Assembly: GCA_026398065.1 (NCBI GenBank)
Contig: JAPLTR010000432.1
Span: forward strand, 1-41,156
Source of the DNA: Verrucomicrobiota bacterium
GTDB taxonomy: Bacteria; Verrucomicrobiota; Verrucomicrobiia; Opitutales; Opitutaceae
Direction of reading: 5' to 3'
Length of the DNA: 41,156 nucleotides
In this document: positions 1 to 9,470 of the stretch, piece after piece
Layout of the letters: each line of letters starts with the position of its first letter
How positions within the stretch are numbered: the first letter of the stretch is position 1
Program-made: the position numbers and the translations under genes
The notes under the pieces: model-generated
The model's input: only the letters and a program-made list of their open reading frames with translations
Database searches by the model: none
Told to the model about the DNA's origin: nothing

Positions 1-308
1 GCGCCCATGAACAGCAGCAGGCAGGTCAGGGTCAGCGCGTCGGCATTCCAGCCGAAGAAGTTTTCATTCCAGTTGGCGAGCATGGCGGCGTATTGCGCAT
101 CGCTCGTGCCCCAGCGGCGCGTGATCGAGTCGCCGACGAAGTAGAGATCGATTCCGCCGCGCCTGGCCTTGGCGAGCAAGTCTTCGTGGGCCCGGAGCGA
201 ATTCGCATCCGTACGCGGGGTGGGCTGGTCGGCCGCGGCGATGGCGAAATTCGTGGAGATCGACAGCAGCAGGCTGATCACCAGCAGGGTCCGGGGCGCA
301 GTGGTCAT
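1..308 (-). CDS. SGNH/GDSL-family hydrolase, N-terminal part (truncated by window edge)
   Basis: Reverse-strand translation MTTAPRTLLVISLLLSISTNFAIAAADQPTPRTDANSLRAHEDLLAKARRGGIDLYFVGDSITRRWGTSDAQYAAML...; signal peptide followed by the GDSIT block typical of SGNH hydrolases. Confidence 0.75.
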   Translation of the reverse strand, partial: MTTAPRTLLVISLLLSISTNFAIAAADQPTPRTDANSLRAHEDLLAKARRGGIDLYFVGDSITRRWGTSDAQYAAMLANWNENFFGWNADALTLTCLLLFMG

Positions 309-310
309 GA

Positions 311-352
311 GAGAAAAAAGCCGGTTTCCCCCGCACGCGGGGGGAACCGGCT
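311..352 (-). terminator. Intrinsic terminator downstream of TonB receptor
   Basis: Long GC stem agccggtttcccccgc/gcggggggaaccggct followed on the minus strand by a T-tract (aaaaaa on + at ~314-319). Confidence 0.8.
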
Positions 353-369
353 CCATGGTCTACGTCGGC

Positions 370-3300
370 TTAGAACGAGAACGTATTTGTCACAAACCAC
401 TCCTGGTTCGGTGCAATTCGGACCGAGGCCCACGTCTTCCCGTCGGGCTCGACCGAGATGGGGATCACCTTTTCTTTGCCGAGCGCATTGCGCACGTTCA
501 GCTGGATCCTCCAGCCGATCTTGGCGCTGAGCTTGCGCTCGTAGCTGACCCAGAGATCGAGCGCATCTTCCGAGGGGCCGTAGAAGGGCTTGCTGAGGTC
601 GAAGCTGGCCAGGCTGGAATTTTTCGGGTCGGGAATCACCGGATAGCCGATGACGACCTTGTCCTGCCAGCGATAGCTGGCGCCAACGCCCGTGCCCTTG
701 AGCATGCCTTCGCGGAAACTGTAGTTGCTCGTGACGTTGTAGCGCCACTTGCGAAGTTCCGATGCCGCCGTTTTTTCCTGGAGCTTCAACAACGTGTATT
801 GCCCGCGCCACGGGTTCCAGTCCTGGCGCAGTTCATTCGCCGCCGAATAGTCGGAGTTAAATCGGACCAGATCTCCGGCAGGTCCGGCCATCAGCTTATC
901 CATATAGGCCACCAAGCCATCCAGCACCGGGCCGCCGACGTTGGTGCGAACGGCCTCGGTCTTCGAGGCGTTGAAGGCCACGCGCCAGTTCGAAGTCGGA
1001 TTGGCGGTCAGTTCAAATTCATAGCCCTTCGACTGGGTGTCAGCCGTCACCGCGAACCCCTGCATCAGCGGCGCCGTGCGATAGTCATACACGCTGTTCG
1101 TGACGGGCTGCTTGGGGTTGGCCTCATATTGGCCGCGAGTTTGCAGCGCGGACGCGGTGGTCGGCCCAACGCCGTAGTTCCAGGCGTTGAAGTAACCGTT
1201 GCCGGCGAGATAGGTCTGCATGTCGTTGAGCGCCTGGAGGGCGGCATCACGACGGGCATTGGCCTCCGCGGTCGTTTCCAAGTGAGAATTCGCCGGCACC
1301 GACGTGGCGACGCCCGATGCCACCGGCCGCCCGGAGGTGTTGTCCACGTAGGCCGGGTCCCAGAGATACCGCTGGCCCGTGTAAGGCGTGAGGTTCGTCT
1401 GCCCGGCCGTGGACCAATCGTAGGCCGACATGTAGTACGTCTTGATATTGCGCCAGTTCAAGGCGTCGCGAATGGTGGTATAGATGCCGCTGTTATCGAG
1501 CTGCGTGTTGGCCCCGGCCAAACTCGTTTCATATTTGATCACGCGCACCGAGAACTTGCGATCCTTCGTGGAGAGCTGAAGGCCGTAGTCCTTGGTCCGG
1601 CCGGTCGGGTTGGAAATCGGATTGCCGTAGATGTCGCGGCGAAGATCCGTGACCTGGAAGTTGTTCGACTTGTTGTAGGAGAGGCTGATGTTGATGGGCA
1701 ACGGGTCCCTGTCACCCAACAGCTTGTTGAGGTGCACCACGACGCCGCCGGCGGTTGAATGATCCTTCAGGATTTGATTGGCAGGAAAATCAACCGGCAG
1801 CCGATAGACATTGGGGTTGAGATTGAGCGCCCCGCGGGCGGCCGAGCCCGTCAGAGGCTGGGCGGACGCGCTCTTGCTTTGCACCTCATCGTAGCGCCAA
1901 CCGAGCGTGGGCACGATGGCGTCCTTCCACAGGAAACCCTGCCAGGAACCGGCATACGACTTGGTCTTTCGCAGGCTCTTGGCAGCCGACGTCACGAGAC
2001 TTTGATCGTTGCCGTTGTCATAACGCAGCAGGTTGTCGGTAAAGCTGCTGTTCCAGCCAACGTAGTTGGCGGGATTTGACACCTGCGTGAGCTGGGCATA
2101 GGGCACATTGGGATTCACGGTGGTGTTGATCACCGGAGCGCCGTTGAAGAACGGCTGCAAATTGGTCGGCACGTTCCACGGGTCGTTGATGTTGACTCCC
2201 GGCTGGGGTCTCCACGTCGAATCGAATTGATAGATATTGCCGTTCTGCAGCGCCACATTGGAACTGATGCGCGGAATGTAGGCTCCGGCCGCCGACGTCG
2301 CGTTGGCCAGCGAAGGCCCGAGATAGATGACCCCGACCGGCGGGAGATTGTTAAGGCCATCGGGATTGCCCTGCAGTTTGTAGGCCGCATACGCCGCGGA
2401 GTTGGCATACATCTGCCACTGCCGGTTTTCGGTGGAATAACTCTCGTCGCTGTAAACGCCGTTGAAGCGGTGCTTGCCGAGCAATTTCGCCCAAAAGCCC
2501 TCCTTGGCCAGCAAATCCGAGGCGCGAAGCTCGCCGAAGAGCGAGCCGCGGACATATTTGCGGTCGCTCTCGTAGGAGTTGCCGCGACCCGGACCACCGG
2601 CGACGAACGGACGGCCGAAGTTGGGATTGCTGACGTTGCCGTTGGAAGCGTTGGTCGGCCCGACGACGTAGTCCTGAAAATTCTGCAGCACGTCGATATT
2701 GAGCGTTGGCTGACCACCGAGGAGCGCCTGTCCGCCCCGATGATATTTCTGACGGTCGAAGGTCAGCTGCACGCCAAGCCGGTCATTGAAAGCCGTCTGG
2801 GTGATATCGACGTTATAGGAGTCCCATCCTTCCCACTCGTTCTTGGTGGGACCATCGATCAGGTTGTTATAGTAATCGAAGGCCGACGCGTCCGTCAGCG
2901 ACATGTTCCGATACTGGCCATATTGGGCATTCGTCAGACGCGCGTTGTTGGCATACGCGCTGAAGCTGCCCAGGGCCGAGAACACATCGGCATACCTCTG
3001 CCCGATGAGGTTGGTGCCCGCACCCTGAGGGACGCCGGCGGCGCTCAGCGCACCCGTGTTAACGAATCCGCCGTAAATGCGGTAAAGCTGATTGCTGGTG
3101 CCGTCGATAAACCAGACGGGCTGCTGCTGGCCGACCACGCCGCTCATCCACGGGTTGAAGGTCGAAGCCGAGGAGCCGAGCACGTAACCGTTAGGGACGA
3201 CCACCTTGCCCGCGCCACCCATCAGGTTGTTGGGATCGGAACTCGCCGCGCGGAACCAGGGCGTGATGCTGTCCTGGGGCGTGACGGTGCGGGGCCGGTT

Positions 3301-4191
3301 GGCCTTGATCTGACCATTCTCGTATTTCGCTTTGACGGAGGTATGGAAGCCGGGGCTCTTGAAGAGCTGCGGATCGAAACGCAACGCGCCGGAGACGCGG
3401 TGGTCGTCCTGAAACGCCGGATTTTGCTGATATTTTTCGTTGTTCCACAGCCCGTCGATCCGGAGCGAAAGGATTTTGGGAACAAGCTGTTGATTGAGAT
3501 CCAAGCTGCCTCGCCGGGTGCCGTAGGAGCCAAAGCGGACATCGGCGGATCCAAAATTGCGAAACTCGGCGTTGTTCGTCGATGCGTTCACAATGCCGGC
3601 CGGGGAGCCAAGGCCGAAGAGGATGGAGTTCGGACCACGCTGGATCTCGATGCGTTCAACGTTGTAGGAATCCCACGGGATGTCCGTGCCGAAAAAATCG
3701 CGGGTGTTGTCCGCCGCGGCGAGGCCACGGACCCGTTGCGCACCGCTCGGTGCGCGGAGCGTGCTCGTTTCATCGACGCTCGTGCCATTGCCCAGGCCTG
3801 CATAGGTGCCGAGCGTGCCACCGACCTCGGCGTTGGTCGTATATTGGAGCAACGAGCCACTCGACGTGGCACCAATGTCTTTGAGAAATTCCTTTGTAAT
3901 GACCTGGATCGGCGATCCGACGTCCGCGAGGTTCGTGCGGATACGCGTGCCGGCCAGCGTTTCGGTTGCCTGATAGCCGGTGTCGCGCGACGTCCCGACT
4001 TCGAAGGGCGTCAGCTTGACGATCTCGCCGGCGTCGGCATCGATCTCGACAGGCCTGCCATTCCTGGTCGCGTCAGACTTGGGTTGGGCGGTCGCAGTGG
4101 CGGTCGATGGCGACGGCGCCGTCTGCGCCGCGAGAGGCCAGGCGCCGCTGAGCGCCACGAGGGCCGATACGAGTTTTACACGGTGGTTCAT
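370..4191 (-). CDS. TonB-dependent receptor / outer-membrane beta-barrel protein
   Basis: Start MNHRVKLVSALVALSGAWPLAAQ (signal peptide); plug-like region FEVGTSRDTGYQATETLAGTRIRTNLADVGSPIQVITKEFLKDIG..., VERIEIQRGPNSILFGLGSPAGIVN; C-terminal aromatic ending TNTFSF. Confidence 0.9.
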   Translation of the reverse strand: MNHRVKLVSALVALSGAWPLAAQTAPSPSTATATAQPKSDATRNGRPVEIDADAGEIVKLTPFEVGTSRDTGYQATETLAGTRIRTNLADVGSPIQVITKEFLKDIGATSSGSLLQYTTNAEVGGTLGTYAGLGNGTSVDETSTLRAPSGAQRVRGLAAADNTRDFFGTDIPWDSYNVERIEIQRGPNSILFGLGSPAGIVNASTNNAEFRNFGSADVRFGSYGTRRGSLDLNQQLVPKILSLRIDGLWNNEKYQQNPAFQDDHRVSGALRFDPQLFKSPGFHTSVKAKYENGQIKANRPRTVTPQDSITPWFRAASSDPNNLMGGAGKVVVPNGYVLGSSASTFNPWMSGVVGQQQPVWFIDGTSNQLYRIYGGFVNTGALSAAGVPQGAGTNLIGQRYADVFSALGSFSAYANNARLTNAQYGQYRNMSLTDASAFDYYNNLIDGPTKNEWEGWDSYNVDITQTAFNDRLGVQLTFDRQKYHRGGQALLGGQPTLNIDVLQNFQDYVVGPTNASNGNVSNPNFGRPFVAGGPGRGNSYESDRKYVRGSLFGELRASDLLAKEGFWAKLLGKHRFNGVYSDESYSTENRQWQMYANSAAYAAYKLQGNPDGLNNLPPVGVIYLGPSLANATSAAGAYIPRISSNVALQNGNIYQFDSTWRPQPGVNINDPWNVPTNLQPFFNGAPVINTTVNPNVPYAQLTQVSNPANYVGWNSSFTDNLLRYDNGNDQSLVTSAAKSLRKTKSYAGSWQGFLWKDAIVPTLGWRYDEVQSKSASAQPLTGSAARGALNLNPNVYRLPVDFPANQILKDHSTAGGVVVHLNKLLGDRDPLPINISLSYNKSNNFQVTDLRRDIYGNPISNPTGRTKDYGLQLSTKDRKFSVRVIKYETSLAGANTQLDNSGIYTTIRDALNWRNIKTYYMSAYDWSTAGQTNLTPYTGQRYLWDPAYVDNTSGRPVASGVATSVPANSHLETTAEANARRDAALQALNDMQTYLAGNGYFNAWNYGVGPTTASALQTRGQYEANPKQPVTNSVYDYRTAPLMQGFAVTADTQSKGYEFELTANPTSNWRVAFNASKTEAVRTNVGGPVLDGLVAYMDKLMAGPAGDLVRFNSDYSAANELRQDWNPWRGQYTLLKLQEKTAASELRKWRYNVTSNYSFREGMLKGTGVGASYRWQDKVVIGYPVIPDPKNSSLASFDLSKPFYGPSEDALDLWVSYERKLSAKIGWRIQLNVRNALGKEKVIPISVEPDGKTWASVRIAPNQEWFVTNTFSF

Positions 4192-4438
4192 GGGTGGCAG
4201 GGAGGTAACGCGTCGGCCCCTGTCGACGCCGCGAGGCGGACGAACGGGAGCAGTGCTGGGTGGGGATTTGCGGGGGTAGAAAACGGCCCGGGGAAAGACA
4301 CCGCGCCGGTTGAGTGGCCGGACCTTCGGCGACCGCCCGTTGGACTTCAAAAATGTTGTCAGTCTAACTTTAGCGCTGAGACCCGAAACCCTGCGCCGCG
4401 GCTCGCGTTTCCCCCCAAAGCCCGTTGCGTGAAGGGCC

Positions 4439-5116
4439 ATGGTCTCCGCTCCCACCGCCTCCGTCCTCACCGTCACCGCGGTCAGCAAGAGCTACGGTGC
4501 GCGCTGCGTGCTCGCCGACATCACGTTTTCCGTCGCACCCGGCGAACGCATCGCGCTCACCGGCCCCTCCGGCAGCGGCAAGACCACGCTGCTCAACTGC
4601 CTCGGCGGCGTCGATCGCCCGGACGCCGGCGCCATCGCACTCCATGGCGAACGCATCGACCAGCTGCCCGGCGACGGCCTCGCCCGCCTCCGCCGCGAGC
4701 GCATCGGCACCGTGTTTCAGTTTTTCCATCTGCTGCCCACACTCACGGCAGCCGAGAACGTCGAGCTGCCCCTCCAGCTCATCCGGCTACCGGTTGCCGA
4801 ACGGGCCGAGCGCGTCGCCGCCGCCCTCGGCCGCGTCGGGCTCACCGCGCGCGCGGGCGCCCTCCCCTCGCAGCTCTCGGGCGGCGAACAGCAGCGCGTT
4901 GCCATCGCCCGCGCGCTCGTGCACCGACCCGCGCTCATCCTCGCCGACGAACCCACCGGCAACCTCGACTCCGCCAACGGCGAAAACATCCTCCGCCTCC
5001 TTCGCGAGCTGACCGACGAGACGCAGACCGCCCTCGTGCTGGTCACCCACAGCGAGGAGGCCGCCGCCATCTGCCACCGCCGCATCCACCTGCGCGACGG
5101 CCGGATCGTCGACTGA
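4439..5116 (+). CDS. ABC transporter ATP-binding protein (LolD/MacB-like)
   Basis: Walker A GPSGSGKTTLLNCLGG, signature LSGGEQQRVAIARAL, Walker B ALILADEPTGNLDS. Confidence 0.95.
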   Translation: MVSAPTASVLTVTAVSKSYGARCVLADITFSVAPGERIALTGPSGSGKTTLLNCLGGVDRPDAGAIALHGERIDQLPGDGLARLRRERIGTVFQFFHLLPTLTAAENVELPLQLIRLPVAERAERVAAALGRVGLTARAGALPSQLSGGEQQRVAIARALVHRPALILADEPTGNLDSANGENILRLLRELTDETQTALVLVTHSEEAAAICHRRIHLRDGRIVD

Positions 5117-5123
5117 CCGCGCG

Positions 5124-7772
5124 ATGGCTTCGCTCGAACTCCTCCTCCTGCGGCGCTTCACGCTGCGCCACTGGCGGCTGGCCCCGCGCCAGTCGCTGCT
5201 CCTCGTCGCCATCCTCGCCCTCGGCGTCGCGGTGTTCATCGCCGTACGCCTCGCCAACCGCGCGGCCGTCGCGAGCTTCACCCACTTCACGGACACCCTC
5301 ACCGGGCAGAGCGACTGGATCATCCAGCCGCCCGCCGGCACGCTGCCCGAATCGGTGCTGCCCGAACTGCGCGCCGCGCTCGGCGCCCGGCCCGTACATC
5401 TGTTCCCGGTCGTCGAGTCCACTGCCGTCCGCCCGCGTCACGCCACCGAGGGAACGGGCTCCGGCCGCACCACGTACACGCTCCTCGGCGTCGACCTGAT
5501 CGCTGTTGCCAATCTCGCGCGCCAGCAGGCCGCGGACACCTCCTTCTTTGTACAAAAACGCGCGGCCGACCCGCGCAGTCCGGGCACAGAAGCACCGTCC
5601 GGTTTCTGGCCGGCGTTTCGCGCCGGCCCCCAGATTTGGATCAGTCCCGCCCTGTCCGCCCAGCTTGCCGGCGCCCGCACGCTTGAACTGATTGTCAACG
5701 AGCAGGTGCACGCGCTCCCGGTCGCGGGCGTGATCCCCCACGCCAAGGACGCCCCGCGCGTCCCCGCCAATCTCATCCTCCTCGACCTTCCGCACCTCCA
5801 GCGCCTCGCCGGCAAAACCGGCCGGCTCGACCGCGTGGAATTCCTCGTCGAGCCCGGCCCGCGCGCCGACGAACGCCGCGAGGAACTGCACACGCTGCTC
5901 GAAAAAATCGGCACCCCTGGCGAACGCTGGACCGTGACGTCGCCCGGCGCGCGCCGCGAATCCGCCGCGACGATGACGCGCGCCTTCCGCCTCAATCTCA
6001 CCGTCCTCTCGCTGATCGCGCTGCTCGTGGGCCTGTACCTGATTTTCCAGGCGCTCGACGGCGCCGTCGTCCGCCGTCGCAGCGAGATCGCCATCCTCCG
6101 GTCGCTCGGCGTCGAGGAGGGGACCTTGCGCCGCGCGTGGCTGGCGGAGGCCGCCGTGCTCGGTCTGCTCGGGGGAGCATTCGGCCTGCTGCTCGGCTGG
6201 GCCGGCGCCCAGTTCTCCGTCCGCGCCGTCGGCCAGACCGTCAACGCCCTCTACTACGCCACCACCGTCGGGTCCGCGGGCCTCGACGCGGGCGAGATCG
6301 TGCTCGGTCTGGTGCTCGGCCTCGTCGCCAGCCTCGCGGCGGGCTGGTGGCCCGCGCGCGAAGCCGCCCGCACGCCGCCCGCCCAGGTGCTCGTCCGGCA
6401 CGCCGCCGCCGCGCCCGGCCACCTCGTCCTCCGCAGCGCCTGGCTCGGCGGCGCGCTCCTCCTCGCGGGGTGCATCTGCGCGCAACTGCCCCCCGTGCGC
6501 TTCGCGGGCGGCGGACGTTTTCCGCTGGCCGGCTACCTGACGGCGTTCCTGTGGATTCTGGGCGGCGGCATCCTCTGCGGCTTCCTGCTCCCGCTCTTCG
6601 CCCGCCTCATGCACCGCGCCCGCACCTCCTCGGCGGTGACGCGCGTCGCCCTCAGTCACCTCGCCGCACCCTCCGGACGGCACCGCCTCGCCGTGGCCGC
6701 CCTGCTCTGCGCCGTCGGCATGACTGCGGGCATGGCGATTCTGGTCGCGAGCTTCGAAACCACCGTGAGCGGCTGGGTGCGCCGTTCGCTGCAGGCCGAT
6801 CTTTATATCTCCAGCAACGGCACGCAGAGCGCCTCCTCCAAAAACCGCATCTCCCCGGCCACCTGGCGCGCCGTCGCCGCCGACCCCGCCGTCGCCGTCG
6901 CGAGCGTGCTCGCCGCCTATCCCATCGAACTCGCTGGCACACCCACCCTGCTCACGGGCACCGATCTCCGCCTGCTCCACGAGCGCACCGATCTGCCCTG
7001 GGCGCAGGCACCGCTCGACGAAGCCGTGTTCGACCCCGCGCGCAACGCCGCCCTCCTGCTCGCCAGCGAGAGCTTCTGCGAGCGCTTCCGCAAAAAGCGC
7101 GGCGACACCCTCCGCGTCCCCACCCCGGCCGGCCCGCAGACCTTCACGATCGCCGGCGTCTATGCCGACTATGGCAACGAGCGCGGAGCCCTCATCGTGC
7201 AGCGCGACCTCCTCGTCGCCTGGTTCAACGACGACCAGGTCGCCAACCTGTCCCTCTACCTCCGGCCCGGCGCCGACGCCGAAAGCCTCCGCACCGAGCT
7301 GCTCGCCCGCCACCCCGGCCTCGTCGTTTACACCAACGCCACCCTCCGCGCCGAGATCCTCCGCGTGTTTCGCCAGACGTTTTCCATCACCTACGCGCTG
7401 GAGGTCATCGGCGTGGCCGTCGCCGTGATCGGCCTCGCGCTCACCCTCATCAGCGTCCTGCTGGACCGCCGCGAGGAGCTCACCACCCTTCGCGCCCTCG
7501 GCTTCACCCGCCGCGAGATGGCCCGCGCCACCGCCCTCGAGGGCACCGCACTCGCCGCCGCGGCCACCGTCGGCGGCCTCACCCTGAGCCTCGGGCTGGG
7601 CTGGCTCCTCATCCACGTGATCAACAAGCAGTCCTTCGGCTGGACCCTCGGCTTCGCCCTCCCGTGGGGCCAGCTCGCCGCCCTCGCCGCCACAGTGGTC
7701 CTGACCGGCGCGGTCGTCAGCCACGTCGTCGGCCGCTGGGGCGCCGATCTCCCGGCCGACCGCGAGGAATAG
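5124..7772 (+). CDS. FtsX-like ABC transporter permease
   Basis: 882 aa, several hydrophobic segments, FtsX-type motifs (RRRSEIAILRSLGVEEGTLRRAWLAEAAVLGLLGG; DRREELTTLRALGFTRREMARATALEGTALA); 7 nt after the ATPase gene. Confidence 0.9.
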   Translation: MASLELLLLRRFTLRHWRLAPRQSLLLVAILALGVAVFIAVRLANRAAVASFTHFTDTLTGQSDWIIQPPAGTLPESVLPELRAALGARPVHLFPVVESTAVRPRHATEGTGSGRTTYTLLGVDLIAVANLARQQAADTSFFVQKRAADPRSPGTEAPSGFWPAFRAGPQIWISPALSAQLAGARTLELIVNEQVHALPVAGVIPHAKDAPRVPANLILLDLPHLQRLAGKTGRLDRVEFLVEPGPRADERREELHTLLEKIGTPGERWTVTSPGARRESAATMTRAFRLNLTVLSLIALLVGLYLIFQALDGAVVRRRSEIAILRSLGVEEGTLRRAWLAEAAVLGLLGGAFGLLLGWAGAQFSVRAVGQTVNALYYATTVGSAGLDAGEIVLGLVLGLVASLAAGWWPAREAARTPPAQVLVRHAAAAPGHLVLRSAWLGGALLLAGCICAQLPPVRFAGGGRFPLAGYLTAFLWILGGGILCGFLLPLFARLMHRARTSSAVTRVALSHLAAPSGRHRLAVAALLCAVGMTAGMAILVASFETTVSGWVRRSLQADLYISSNGTQSASSKNRISPATWRAVAADPAVAVASVLAAYPIELAGTPTLLTGTDLRLLHERTDLPWAQAPLDEAVFDPARNAALLLASESFCERFRKKRGDTLRVPTPAGPQTFTIAGVYADYGNERGALIVQRDLLVAWFNDDQVANLSLYLRPGADAESLRTELLARHPGLVVYTNATLRAEILRVFRQTFSITYALEVIGVAVAVIGLALTLISVLLDRREELTTLRALGFTRREMARATALEGTALAAAATVGGLTLSLGLGWLLIHVINKQSFGWTLGFALPWGQLAALAATVVLTGAVVSHVVGRWGADLPADREE

Positions 7773-7785
7773 CCGCCGACCAACC

Positions 7786-8775
7786 ATGCGCCCCATCGTA
7801 TCCATTTTCCTGATGCTCGCCGCGCTGGCGTCCGCCCCGGCGCGCGCCCAGCCGCCGCTGACGACCCCGGAGGGCTTCGCGGTCCCGCAGCCCGGCCACC
7901 GCTTCGTCTTTCCCCGCGACCACGGCAACCACCCCGAATTCAAAATCGAGTGGTGGTATGTCACCGGGCACCTCTTTGCCGCGGATGGACGGCGCTTCGG
8001 TTTCCAGGCGACCTTCTTCCGCCAAGCCGGCCCGCTCGGCGGCACCGACGCCAACCCCCGCTTCGGCACCGGCCACGTCTTTCTCGCGCACATGGCGTTG
8101 CTCGACGTCCGGACGGGAAAATTCATCCATCAGGAGAAGCTCAACCGCGAGGGCTGGGACGCCGCCTCGGCCACCGCCACCCTCGACGTCCGCAACGGCG
8201 CCTGGTCCCTCCGCCTCGCGGAGCCCCTCACGCCCCCCGTTCCCAACCCCGACCCCTCCACCCCCCGCCTCGCCCTCGTCGGCGGCATCCGGGCGGAAGC
8301 CGCCTTCAGTCTCATTCTCACGCCGGCCAAGCCCCTCGTCGTCTTTGGCGAGGACGGCCTGTCGCGCAAGGGCGCCGAGCCCACCGCCGCGAGCTACTAT
8401 CTCACGTTCTCCCGGCTGCGCGCCGCCGGCGAACTTTCCCTGGGCGGCGAGACGCTCCGCGTCACCGGCGAGGCGTGGATGGACCACGAGATCAGCAGCA
8501 GCCAGCTCGGCGGCGGACAGGTCGGATGGGACTGGCTCAGCGTGCAGTTCACCGACGGCCGGGAACTCATGCTCTACCGCCTCCGCCTCGCTGGCGGCGC
8601 CTCCGACCCCGCCTCGACCCTGACCTGGGTGGATGCCGCCGGCCAGACCCGGCGCACCCCATTCACCTTGGACGTGCTCGACCGCTGGACCAGCCCCGCC
8701 ACGGGCGCGGTCTATCCCTCGCGCATCCGCTTTTCTGCTTCCCGACGACGCTTCCGCTCTTCACCCTCCGCTCCC
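7786..8775 (+). CDS. AttH/CrtC (hydroxyneurosporene synthase-like) lipocalin-like protein, apparently C-terminally truncated and continuous in frame with the downstream ECF sigma factor
   Basis: Signal peptide, then PGHRFVFPRDHGNHPEFKIEWWYVTGHLFAADGRRFGFQATFFRQ and EAWMDHEISSSQLGGGQVGWDWLSVQFTDGRELMLYRLR, typical of the family. No stop codon before 9351. The end given here is the base before the putative GTG start of the sigma factor. Confidence 0.75.
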
Positions 8776-9351
8776 GTGAGCGCCGGCGACATCACCCTCA
8801 TCCTCCAGCAAATCGAGAAAGGCGACAGCCTCGCCGCGCCTCAATTGCTCGCCGCCGTCTATGACGAGCTCCGCCGGCTCGCCGCCGCGAAGATGGCCCG
8901 GGAGAATCCCGGCCAGACCCTCCAGCCGACCGCCCTCGTCCACGAGGCCTGGCTGCGCCTCGGCGGCGACCAGCAGCCGACCTGGGCCAACCGCGCGCAT
9001 TTCTTCTCCGCCGCCGCCGAGTCGATGCGCCGCATCTTGATCGAAAACGCCCGTCGCAAGCGCGCCGTTCGCCACGGCGGCGAGTTCGTGAAACAGAGCG
9101 CCAACGACACCGGCTTCGAACTCGCCTCCCCCGAGGCCGACGATGCCGAGCTGCTCCTCGTGAGCGACGCCCTTGACGCCCTCGCCGTCCACGACGCCCG
9201 CAAGGCCGAGCTCGTGAAGCAGAAGTATTTCGTCGGGCTCACCTTGGAGGAGGCCGCCGACGTGCTCGGCATCTCCCATCGGACCGCGAAGCGCGACTGG
9301 GCCTACGCCCGCGCCTGGCTGTTCAACGAGGTGAAGCGGCTCCGCGGGTGA
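8776..9351 (+). CDS. ECF RNA polymerase sigma factor (kinase-associated type)
   Basis: SAGDITLILQQIEKGDSLAAPQLLAAVYDELRRLAAAKMARENPGQTLQPTALVHEAWLRL ... VKQKYFVGLTLEEAADVLGISHRTAKRDWAYARAWLFNEV; putative GTG start at 8776, in frame with the 7786 ORF. Confidence 0.85.
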   Translation: MSAGDITLILQQIEKGDSLAAPQLLAAVYDELRRLAAAKMARENPGQTLQPTALVHEAWLRLGGDQQPTWANRAHFFSAAAESMRRILIENARRKRAVRHGGEFVKQSANDTGFELASPEADDAELLLVSDALDALAVHDARKAELVKQKYFVGLTLEEAADVLGISHRTAKRDWAYARAWLFNEVKRLRG

Positions 9352-9470
9352 GCGCCGGGCCCGCCATCCCCGCGCCCGATGGCCCCTTGGCCCCCGATTT
9401 TTCGCTCTATACCCCGACAATGTAGCCGAATGCCCAAAACCCTTCCGCGCATGATGCCCAGTTTCACCCG

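Noticed and set aside
2227-5499. 1090 aa plus-strand ORF
   Set aside because: Antisense to the first TonB receptor and out of frame with the ABC ATPase; its 3' part is Arg/Pro-rich noise.
5043-8126. 1027 aa minus-strand ORF
   Set aside because: Antisense shadow of the ATPase/FtsX/AttH genes; Gly/Glu/Arg/Ala-biased sequence from high-GC third positions, no recognisable domain.
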